Source: Microbacterium sp. B35-30
GTDB lineage: Bacteria > Actinomycetota > Actinomycetes > Actinomycetales > Microbacteriaceae
NCBI RefSeq assembly: GCF_010634855.1
Contig: NZ_MWLQ01000028.1
Location: 20,593-84,592, forward strand
Direction of reading: 5' to 3'
DNA: 64,000 bases
The position numbers were made by a program, and so were the translations under genes. Below are positions 16,201 to 24,067 of the stretch, piece after piece (within the stretch, counting starts at the first letter, position 1; every line of letters starts with the position of its first letter). The notes beneath the pieces were generated by a model, which was not told where the DNA came from, ran no database searches, and saw only the letters and a list, made by a program, of their open reading frames with translations.

Positions 16201-17067
16201 TCACCCCACCGCCCTGATCCGATGACCGAGCGAGACATCGAGCGGAGAGGAGGCCGATGCGGCGGCGGGATGCAGCGACTCGACGGGGCGCATCCGCTCC
16301 GGCACGGCGGAGACATGGCCCGCGGCATCCGGAAGCATCACGCGAGCGCGCCGTGATCGCGGCCAGCGGCGGCTCGACGAGGTGAGCGTCACCTCGCGGC
16401 CGGAGAGATAGCCGTGCCCGCGCCCGACGCCCTCCCATGCCGGCTCACCTACCTCGATCACGGCCTCGGCCTGCGGCCACGGTCCCTGCACGAGCAGCAC
16501 CGCGCCGCGATCGCGCAGCCGCGCCGCCAGACGCGCGATCTCGCCGTCGGCGGCTCGTCCGGACGGACGCACCGCGACCACCGGCAGCACCTCGGCGACC
16601 GTCGAGGTCACCGCGAGCCAGCGGGCACCGGGATCAGGGATGAGCACGAGGCGCGACAGATCGACCCCCAGCCCCTCTGCCGCCTCGGCGCCGAGCCGCG
16701 GCATCCCGATCACTCCGCACCACGACCCGGACTGCGACGGCTGGGCGAGCATCGCCAGCAGCACCGACGTCGACCGCGGGAGGGAATAGGCCGCCCCGGG
16801 ACGCAGGCCGCCCCCGGGAAGCAGCGAGGCGAGGGCGGGATGCACCGGCAGCACCGGCGCGTCGAGCCGTCGCCCCTGCACCCGCTCGAGCTGCGCCCGC
16901 AGTTGGGCGACGGTGCTGGTGGATGCGGTGCTGGTAGACCCGGTGCCCCTACCTGCACCGGCCGACCCCGCTCCTCCCGCGCGGATGGCGGCAGGCCGGG
17001 CGGCCGTCGGCTCCTGTCCGACGGCTTCGTGCACGTGCTGTGCCGTGAGCTGCACGATCGCCCCCAT
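16201..17067 (-). CDS. ImuA'-like mutasome accessory protein (RecA-like)
   Basis: The 288-residue protein occupies the position of ImuA', the RecA-related accessory factor of the DnaE2 mutasome. It has a low-complexity Ser/Thr/Gly segment around residues 30-55, then a RecA-like core (VLPVHPALASLLPGGGLRPGAAYSL, SVLLAMLAQPSQSGSWCGVIG, LSRLVLIPDPGARWLAVTSTVAEVL). The canonical Walker A lysine is not obvious, as in other actinobacterial members. A LexA box lies in the promoter spacer, and TAGGAT at 17074-17079 ends six bases before the ATG, so transcription probably starts on the start codon. It is the first gene of imuA'-imuB-dnaE2. Confidence 0.88.
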   Translation of the reverse strand: MGAIVQLTAQHVHEAVGQEPTAARPAAIRAGGAGSAGAGRGTGSTSTASTSTVAQLRAQLERVQGRRLDAPVLPVHPALASLLPGGGLRPGAAYSLPRSTSVLLAMLAQPSQSGSWCGVIGMPRLGAEAAEGLGVDLSRLVLIPDPGARWLAVTSTVAEVLPVVAVRPSGRAADGEIARLAARLRDRGAVLLVQGPWPQAEAVIEVGEPAWEGVGRGHGYLSGREVTLTSSSRRWPRSRRARVMLPDAAGHVSAVPERMRPVESLHPAAASASSPLDVSLGHRIRAVG

Positions 17068-17073
17068 TCGCCT

Positions 17074-17102
17074 ATCCTAGAACAGATGTTCTAGTCATTC
17101 AA
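17074..17102 (-). promoter_or_regulatory. SOS promoter of imuA'-imuB-dnaE2 with LexA box
   Basis: On the minus strand, TTGAAT (17097-17102) and TAGGAT (17074-17079) form a -35/-10 pair with a 17-bp spacer. The spacer overlaps CTAGAACAGATGTTCTAG (17077-17094), an 18-bp dyad perfect except for its two central bases. It contains the actinobacterial LexA core GAAC-N4-GTTC. LexA bound here would block RNA polymerase directly. The -10 ends six bases before the ATG. Confidence 0.93.
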
Positions 17103-17265
17103 CCGCTGCGAACGAGCGTACCCCCAGCTTCCGACAGTTATGTTCGAGAAATTTGGGCTTCCCGCGCCGAACGCGATCCCGCCCCAAGCCTTCCCAGGCT
17201 GTCGCGCAATCGCTACCGTATGGACCACCGTGGGCTCGCTCCACGCATTCCGTGAGGAGCCTGCC

Positions 17266-17667
17266 GTGGACGGTGCCATTCACCCGAGCCTGCTCGAATC
17301 GATCTCAGCGTGGGTGCTGATCGTCTCGTTCACCCTGTCGCTGCTCTACGAACTCTGGAGAGCGACCGCGAAGGCGGGCGTGTCGCGCCACGACTCGATG
17401 CGGGCCTTCGTTCGGGAGCTGTGGCTGTACGTGCTGGCCACCATCGTGATCGCCCTGCTGTTCGCGGGCGTGCCGTTCGCCGCGTGGATCGGACTCGCCT
17501 TCTCGGCGCTCGTCATCCTCGCGTCGATCTTCTATTACAACCCCAAGATGATGATCGAGCGCCGACCGGGACTGTTCGACTGGTTCGAAGACCTGGTGTA
17601 CACCGGGCTGGCGTTCGTCGTCGCGGCTCTGCTCACCCTCGAGGTCTCGGGCCTCGAGCTCTCCTGA
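17266..17667 (+). CDS. Small integral membrane protein of unknown function
   Basis: The 133-residue protein has three to four predicted membrane helices: SISAWVLIVSFTLSLLYEL (residues 11-29), LWLYVLATIVIALLFAGVPF and WIGLAFSALVILASIFYY in the middle, and a last helix near the C-terminus (YTGLAFVVAALLTLEVSG). Between the second and third pairs of helices is a basic/acidic loop (NPKMMIERRPGLFDWFEDL). GTG 17266 is preferred because GAGGAG lies seven bases upstream; an ATG at 17140 would add a poor N-terminus. It is divergent from the SOS operon and convergent with the HNH gene. No function can be assigned. Confidence 0.75.
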   Translation: MDGAIHPSLLESISAWVLIVSFTLSLLYELWRATAKAGVSRHDSMRAFVRELWLYVLATIVIALLFAGVPFAAWIGLAFSALVILASIFYYNPKMMIERRPGLFDWFEDLVYTGLAFVVAALLTLEVSGLELS

Positions 17668-17679
17668 CTCGGCGAGATG

Positions 17680-18177
17680 TCAGGCCGCGAGGGCGAGATA
17701 CGGCTCCCACCGCGGATCGGTGCGCTCGGTGCCCCGGACGGTCCACTGTCCGCCGCGCGGCGGGCGCGGCAGGAAGCGCAGCTCCCAGTTCATCTCCTGC
17801 GGCGTGCGGTCACTCTTCACGTTGTTGCAGCGCAGGCAGCAGGCCACGAGGTTCTCCCAGGAGTCCGCACCGCCGCGCGAGCGTGGCAGCACGTGATCGA
17901 TCGTCGACGCCGCCTTGCCGCAGTACCCGCAGCGGTGGTTGTCGCGCCGCAGCACACCCCGCCGCGTCACCGGCACATGGCGACCGCCCGGCACCCGCAC
18001 GTAGCGGGTCAGGATGATCACGGCCGGACGCTCGTACGCGCGTCTGGTGCCCCACACCGGATCGGTCTCGGTGTGTTCCACGACGGTGGCCTTCTCGTTC
18101 ATCACGAGCACGAGCGCCCGTTTGAACGACACGACCGCGAGCGGTTCGTAGCCCGCATTCAGCACCAGAGTGCGCAT
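17680..18177 (-). CDS. HNH endonuclease family protein
   Basis: The 165-residue protein carries an HNH nuclease fold: zinc-binding CGYCGK near residue 86, the active-site DHVLPRSRGGADSWENLVACC segment, then LRCNNVKSDRTP with the second cysteine pair and the final Asn/Lys. The N-terminal half (MRTLVLNAGYEPLAVVSFKRALVL) is typical of the conserved, single-copy actinobacterial HNH protein. That protein is not linked to restriction or a mobile element. Its cellular role is not established. ATG 18177 follows GAGAGGATGATCA. It lies downstream of the small transcript unit at 18251-18416 and on the same strand. Confidence 0.9.
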   Translation of the reverse strand: MRTLVLNAGYEPLAVVSFKRALVLVMNEKATVVEHTETDPVWGTRRAYERPAVIILTRYVRVPGGRHVPVTRRGVLRRDNHRCGYCGKAASTIDHVLPRSRGGADSWENLVACCLRCNNVKSDRTPQEMNWELRFLPRPPRGGQWTVRGTERTDPRWEPYLALAA

Positions 18178-18250
18178 TGATCATCCTCTCGAATGGCCGG
18201 GACGGCTTCTCGGTTATTCGACTTGCGCGACGATCAAGGGCGCAGGGGCA

Positions 18251-18283
18251 TGAAAAAAGGCGCTGTCTTATAGACAGCGCCTT
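18251..18283 (-). terminator. Strong intrinsic terminator on the minus strand
   Basis: A perfect 12-bp stem (AAGGCGCTGTCT with AGACAGCGCCTT) has a three-base loop. On the minus strand it is followed by a run of Ts (the As at 18253-18258). This is one of the few T-tailed terminators in the window. It closes the short transcript that appears to start near 18404. Confidence 0.9.
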
Positions 18284-18378
18284 GGCGCCACGGCAATGCC
18301 GCGGCATCCACTCGTGCAATGCCGAAGGACGAGGCGTCCAAGCGCATCCATGGTTCGGATGCGTGGTGTGCAGCCCAT
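18268..18378 (-). CDS. Possible 36-codon gene or structured small RNA
   Basis: Reading leftward, a TAGCCT -10 hexamer (18411-18416) is followed by GGAGGGAG and an ATG at 18378. A 36-codon frame (MGCTPRIRTMDALGRLVL...) ends with TAA inside the terminator stem at 18268. The peptide would be basic and would hold four cysteines. Several short palindromes (GCATCC...GGATGC, GGACGCCTCGTCC) suggest that the RNA itself is structured. Either a tiny protein or a roughly 150-nt small RNA is possible. The HNH gene lies beyond the terminator. The remainder of the gap (18417-18594) shows nothing more. Confidence 0.4.
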   Translation of the reverse strand: MGCTPRIRTMDALGRLVLRHCTSGCRGIAVAPRRCL

Positions 18379-18594
18379 CGGCTCCCTCCGCTCTCTCAGC
18401 GTCGGGATTCAGGCTAACGCACCCAGCCGACACCGGGGCGGTGAACTCGGTGAACGCACGGGGGCGTGTCGAACAACGGATGCTCCCCACGCCTCTCCAC
18501 GCATCGCTTCGCGCTGCGTGGAGCCTCGGGCGCGTGGGCCCAGCCGCCCGGCCGGGCAACGGGCATCCGTCGTGATGCGATGGGGTCGATCCGG

Positions 18595-19524
18595 CTACCC
18601 GGCGTTGGCCTGCAGCCACGCCCACGGGTCGACGACGGAGCCGTTGATGTGGACCTCGAAGTGCAAATGGCACGCGGTGGAGCTTCCGGTGCTGCCGACG
18701 AGCCCGATGAGCTGGCCCGCCGCGACCGACTGGCCGACCGAGACCTGACGGCTGCCGTACGTCATGTGCCCGTAGAGCGTGTTGACCTGCTGGCCGCCGA
18801 TGACGTGGTCGATCGAGACACCGACGCCGTAGCCGCCGTAGCTCTCCTGCGAGACCTTGACCACGCCGGCCGCAGCCGCGTAGAGCGGTGTCCCACACGA
18901 CGACAGCAGATCGACACCCTGGTGGTAGCCCGAGTCCCAGAGGCCGCGGCCCTTGGTGAAGTTGAGGATCGGCCAGCGCACCTCGCCGGTTCCGGGCGAG
19001 GTGAGGGCGATGTTGACCGGGACGGACGACGACGACCGCGTCGCCGCCGCCGCCGCCGCCTTGGCGACCTGGCGGGCGCGTTCGGCAGCCGCCTCTTCGG
19101 CCTTCCGCTTCTCGATCTCTTCGGCCGTGGTGGCCGCGTAGCTTCCGCGCGAGAGCTCCGTGGCATTGGCATCGGATGCCGCGACGAACGACTGCGCGTC
19201 GTCGACGGCCATCTGCTGGATGGTGCGGGCCTCTTCGGTGCCGACGCCGGCGGTCGCGGCGAACGCCGGGATCGCGACGGTGGCGACGAGTCCGCCCACC
19301 ATGGCCAGCACGGCCAGGCTGCGCAGCGGCTTGAGCACGCGCCCCTTGGTCGAGGAAGCTGAAGACGAGGACGGGGCGCTCGAGCGCACGGTCGTCGGCT
19401 TCGACTTGGCGGGCGGCACGGCTCGGGCCTGTCGCACGGGGGTCTGCCGTTTGCGCGCTCGACGGGTCGGGTCGGTCGCCGCGTGCTCGGGCACGATCGC
19501 GTGCGAATCTATCTCTTCAGCCAA
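18595..19524 (-). CDS. M23 family metallopeptidase, membrane-anchored, LytM-like
   Basis: The 309-residue protein has a cytoplasmic Ser/Ala/Lys-rich tail (1-65), one membrane or signal helix (LKPLRSLAVLAMVGGLVATVAIPAFA, about 65-90), and a helical Ala/Glu/Lys-rich stretch (110-160). The LytM/M23 domain follows with both zinc motifs, GYHQGVDLLSSCG and ACHLHFEVHING, so the catalytic site is intact. It should cut peptidoglycan cross-bridges during growth or division. The start is TTG 19524, supported by GGAGGAAAAG one base upstream and by good coding sequence from that point. A short GC hairpin lies immediately before the ribosome site. It is transcribed alone. Confidence 0.93.
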   Translation of the reverse strand: MAEEIDSHAIVPEHAATDPTRRARKRQTPVRQARAVPPAKSKPTTVRSSAPSSSSASSTKGRVLKPLRSLAVLAMVGGLVATVAIPAFAATAGVGTEEARTIQQMAVDDAQSFVAASDANATELSRGSYAATTAEEIEKRKAEEAAAERARQVAKAAAAAATRSSSSVPVNIALTSPGTGEVRWPILNFTKGRGLWDSGYHQGVDLLSSCGTPLYAAAAGVVKVSQESYGGYGVGVSIDHVIGGQQVNTLYGHMTYGSRQVSVGQSVAAGQLIGLVGSTGSSTACHLHFEVHINGSVVDPWAWLQANAG

Positions 19525-19861
19525 ACTTTTCCTCCGGCGCCTCTGCGCCTGGGCGCTGGCTCGTCAGCATTCGATGTCGGGGCACGATATGCGGGCTACA
19601 CCACATGTGGACGACGAGCCGGTGAGGCAATCCACGTGGGGTCCGGTCGGCGGGCTTCTCGCCTGGTGGACTTCTCGAGGCTACCCGAAGGTCACGTTTA
19701 TGTCACGCTCCACGCCTGGCAATCTCCGCACAGTGCGTCGACGGATGCCGCGGCCGCGGTCTGCGGGGCTTCCAGAGGCGCACGGAGCGGGCGCCGTCCC
19801 GGGAGACTCGGGGCGTGCCGGAGGGCGCCGCGATGCGGCATCCGTCCCCCGCCTCAGGCCG
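19525..19861 (-). other. Leader and promoter region of the M23 peptidase gene
   Basis: This 337-bp gap follows dtxR. TATCGT on the minus strand (19584-19589) is a plausible -10 and would give a leader of about 50 nt. A perfect palindrome CCACATGTGG at 19601-19610 covers the -35 position and could be an operator. GGCGC-AGAG-GCGCC just before GGAGGAAAA may fold over the ribosome site. I looked for the c-di-AMP (ydaO) riboswitch found before some actinobacterial peptidase genes and did not see its conserved core. Confidence 0.4.
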
Positions 19862-20563
19862 TCAGCGGGTCTCGTCGACCAGGAAGATGTGAGACGCGAT
19901 CTCGACCGGAAGCTCGAGGCCCTCGTCGCTGCCCTGCATCTGCACGAGCACGTAGCCCTCGTTGTAGCGGTAGTCGCCGAAGGCGCCCGGCACGACGCCA
20001 GCGCCCTTCAGCTGCTGCAGCAGCTCGGGGTCGACCTGCGCGGGCTCGGCGAGCCGGCGCACCGTGCCGGTGATGGGCTCGCCGGCGTCGTTGAGACGGC
20101 GCACCAGGCCAACGACGCCCTGCTCGAAGCCGTTCGTCGGCACGTCGCCCAGCTGGTCGAGCCCGGGGATGGGGTTGCCGTAGGGCGACTCGGTGGGGTG
20201 GCCGAGCAGCTCGACCAGGCGGCGCTCGACCTGCTCGCTCATCACGTGCTCCCAGCGGCAGGCCTCTTCGTGGACGTAGGCCCAGTCCAGGCCGATGACA
20301 TCCGAGAGCAGGCGCTCGGCCAGACGGTGCTTGCGCATGACGTCGACGGCCTTCTGACGGCCGGCGGCGGTGAGTTCGAGCGAGCGGTCTTCGGACACGA
20401 CGACCAGCCCGTCGCGCTCCATGCGGCCGATGGTCTGCGACACCGTGGGACCCGAGTGCCCGAGGCGCTCCGAGATGCGCGCCCGCAGCGGCACGATGTT
20501 CTCCTCCTCGAGTTCGAGGATCGTGCGCAGGTACATCTCAGTGGTGTCGATCAGGTCTGTCAT
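19862..20563 (-). CDS. DtxR/IdeR family metal-dependent transcriptional regulator
   Basis: The 233-residue repressor has an N-terminal winged helix (MTDLIDTTEMYLRTILELEEE, SGPTVSQTIGRMERDGLV), a dimerisation domain with VHEEACRWEHVMSEQVERRLV holding the Cys-x-x-Glu-His metal ligands of the DtxR/IdeR (iron) type, and a C-terminal SH3-like domain. The ligand cysteine argues for iron rather than the manganese-type MntR. It would repress siderophore and iron-uptake genes when Fe2+ is abundant. ATG 20563 is preceded by GAGGACGCC; the upstream extension is not family-like. An IdeR-like box overlaps the promoter, suggesting autoregulation. Confidence 0.93.
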   Translation of the reverse strand: MTDLIDTTEMYLRTILELEEENIVPLRARISERLGHSGPTVSQTIGRMERDGLVVVSEDRSLELTAAGRQKAVDVMRKHRLAERLLSDVIGLDWAYVHEEACRWEHVMSEQVERRLVELLGHPTESPYGNPIPGLDQLGDVPTNGFEQGVVGLVRRLNDAGEPITGTVRRLAEPAQVDPELLQQLKGAGVVPGAFGDYRYNEGYVLVQMQGSDEGLELPVEIASHIFLVDETR

Positions 20564-20586
20564 GTCGCGGCGTCCTCGATGTCTGG

Positions 20587-20609
20587 AGTGTAAGGACAGC
20601 CTATCTTCT
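20587..20609 (-). promoter_or_regulatory. Promoter of the DtxR gene with an IdeR-like box
   Basis: TACACT on the minus strand (20587-20592) is a probable -10 box, giving a leader of about 17 nt. It abuts TAAGGACAGCCTATCTT (from 20591), which matches roughly 12 of 19 positions of the DtxR/IdeR consensus TWAGGTNAGSCTNACCTWA. The placement would allow iron-dependent autorepression. Confidence 0.45.
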
Positions 20610-20662
20610 GGCGCAGACGCCGAGGCGGGCGGGCGGGCGGGCTCGGGGCGCCGCCTGGGCTC

Positions 20663-20734
20663 CAACAGGTCAACCGCACCTCCACAGGAGGTTGGAAGGA
20701 TTCAACCTCCTGTCGAAGGCCGGTTGACCTGTCG
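20663..20734. repeat. 72-bp hairpin repeat, copy A
   Basis: The element opens CAACAGGTCAACCG and closes CGGTTGACCTGTCG, with an inner inverted repeat (CCTCCACAGGAGGTTG / CAACCTCCTGTCG), so it can fold into a two-tier hairpin. Copy B at 21774-21845 matches it over 72 bp with about eight differences, in the same orientation. The two copies bracket the broken AbiEi/DUF559 gene. Confidence 0.9.
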
Positions 20735-20775
20735 AGCAGGCCTCGCAGCGCGACGGCAGCGGATGGACCGATCAC

Positions 20776-20828
20776 CGGCGACCACCGGCGACCGGCGACC
20801 GGCGACGCGCGACCGGCGACCGGCGACG
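20776..20828. repeat. Short GACCGGC tandem repeats
   Basis: A run of CACCGGCGA/GACCGGCGA units about seven to nine bases long, repeated six or so times. It is probably slipped-strand expansion at the edge of the broken AbiEi/DUF559 gene. Confidence 0.6.
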
Positions 20829-20835
20829 CAGAGAA

Positions 20836-21669
20836 TCACCGTGGGCGGTGGAGGCCCTGTGCAATCGCTCGCATGATGAGCTCCTGCACCTCGTGCCAGC
20901 GGTCGATGACCTGCGCATACGTCACGCGGATCACGTGGTAGCCGAGCAGCGTCAGCGCCGCATCATGCGCGACATCCGCGGCGCGCTGGAGTCCGACGTG
21001 GTGGCCGCCGTCGACCTGGACCACGAGCCGCTCGCCGATCAGGAAGTCGACACGATGCTCGAGTATACAGATCTGCGCCCGGATCGGAAGCCGCAGCCAC
21101 TTCAGTCAGATCGCGAAGATCGTCTCAAGTCCAGAATCCGAAAAGGGGGTCGCGGCGTCGAGCACCCGCCGGGCGGCCGGTCGCAGCGGCAGGCGAGCCA
21201 GTTCCATCTTCGTCACCAGTCCGCCATTGAGCGCGGAATCCCATACCGCCAACGCCGCTTCGAAGGGTTGGCAGCGGGCGACGATCACCAGCGTGTTCAG
21301 GATGCCGTCTTCCAGGGCTCCGACCTCCCGCGGCTGGACGGGAGCTGCCCAGTGCACGGTCGTCTTCGGATTCTGCAAACTCAGCCGCGAGGCGGATGAC
21401 GGCGCTCCGACGTGCGGTGCCTCTTCCGCGAGCACCCAGAGCCCCAGCCGTTTCGCCCTGGTGACGCAGGTGAGCACGACGCCGGCACTGGCCGCGGCGA
21501 GGAGATAGGGATCTGCATCGGCCAGCGCGATCCAGCCACGTCGAGGAACAGTGAGGATGCCGTCCGCGACTGCTCTGGCAACCGTCAGGCGGCTGAATCC
21601 TGCGTCGAGAAGCGCCCGGAGGCGCGCAACGCCACCCCGACGGGTCAGCGCATCGATGAGCCCGATCAT
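20836..21669 (-). pseudogene. AbiEi-like / DUF559 protein interrupted by an in-frame stop
   Basis: The reading frame encodes an N-terminal helix-turn-helix segment of the AbiEi antitoxin type (MIGLIDALTRRGGVARLRALLDAG...GWIALADADPYLLAAASAGVVLTC). It then encodes a C-terminal DUF559/Vsr-like domain (RVDFLIGERLVVQVDGGHHVG...ALTLLGYHVIRVTYAQVID). A TGA at 21106-21108 splits the two halves. The frame is unchanged on both sides and the following codons (LKWLRLPIRAQ) continue the family pattern. Homologues usually have Arg there, so CGA to TGA would explain it. Either the gene is dead or two fragments are made. A start further upstream at 21738 is also possible. Flanking 72-bp repeats hint at mobility. 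Confidence 0.7.
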
Positions 21670-21773
21670 CTTCGAACGATGGCGGAGCGCCCGACCAGTG
21701 GGTCGCGTCTGCGGCAGCACGGTGAAGAAGTCATGCACTCGGCATCCGTTCGCCCTCCTGTGGAGGAGGCACC

Positions 21774-21845
21774 CAACAGGTCAACCGGCCCTCCACAGGA
21801 CGTTGGAAGGTTTCATCCTCCTGTGGAAGCCCGGTTGACCTGTCG
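21774..21845. repeat. 72-bp hairpin repeat, copy B
   Basis: This is the second copy of the element described at 20663-20734, same orientation, with the same outer CAACAGGTCAACCG / CGGTTGACCTGTCG arms. It runs directly into a tandem array whose units also end in CGGTTGACCTGT. Confidence 0.9.
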
Positions 21846-21860
21846 GCAACGGGTGCCGTG

Positions 21861-22018
21861 CCGCGACCCGCAGTCGAAGCCCCGGTTGACCTGTTGCGAC
21901 GGATGCCGCGACCCGCAGTCGAAAGCCCCGGTTGACCTGTCGGCGACGGATGCCGCGACCCGCAGTCGAAGCCCCGGTTGACCTGTCGATGACGGATGCC
22001 GCGACTCCCGGTCGAACG
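21861..22018. repeat. 46-bp tandem repeat array, three units and a partial
   Basis: Units begin at 21861, 21906, 21953 and 21999 (45, 47 and 46 bp, then a truncated one). Each reads CCGCGACCCGCAGTCGAA followed by GCCCCGGTTGACCTGT and a short variable tail ending GACGGATG. The GGTTGACCTGT half is the right arm of the 72-bp repeats. Units are nearly identical with no spacers, so this is not CRISPR. With copy B it fills most of the 425-bp gap before serC. Confidence 0.9.
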
Positions 22019-22085
22019 CCCCCCGCGAAAGCCCGGCGCGTCACAGGCTGTCACGGGGGCGAGGCGGCGGGGCGGGCCTCTCTAG

Positions 22086-23863
<1,778 letters not shown>

Positions 23864-23971
23864 CGGTCGGCACCCCCTTCTTCGGCGGACTCGGAGCGGC
23901 TTCTCCGCTGGCGCCTGTGAGTCTACGCACGGTGTGTCCGTGCACACCGGAACACCCTACTTGCAAAAGTT

Positions 23972-23989
23972 ACTTACTTGATTGTAAGT
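23972..23989. promoter_or_regulatory. Candidate TetR operator in the shared promoter
   Basis: ACTTACTTGATTGTAAGT is a 6-bp inverted repeat with a 6-bp centre, flanked by AT-rich sequence unusual for this genome. TTGCAA at 23961-23966 may be a rightward -35 box. The dyad is 108 bp upstream of the tetR start and 78 bp upstream of the lipoprotein start, so it could control both. Confidence 0.65.
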
Positions 23990-24067
23990 TGATCCGGCAA
24001 TCACCTCCACGACGCCGACGTCACATTGCTGTACACGGCGCCGTGCACACATCACGAAGGAGAAGCA

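Noticed and set aside
19525..19861. c-di-AMP (ydaO) riboswitch before the M23 peptidase gene
   Set aside because: The position would suit it, but I could not find the conserved core of that riboswitch in the 337 bp.
21861..22018. Possible CRISPR array
   Set aside because: The units are contiguous and near identical, with no unique spacers and no cas genes nearby.
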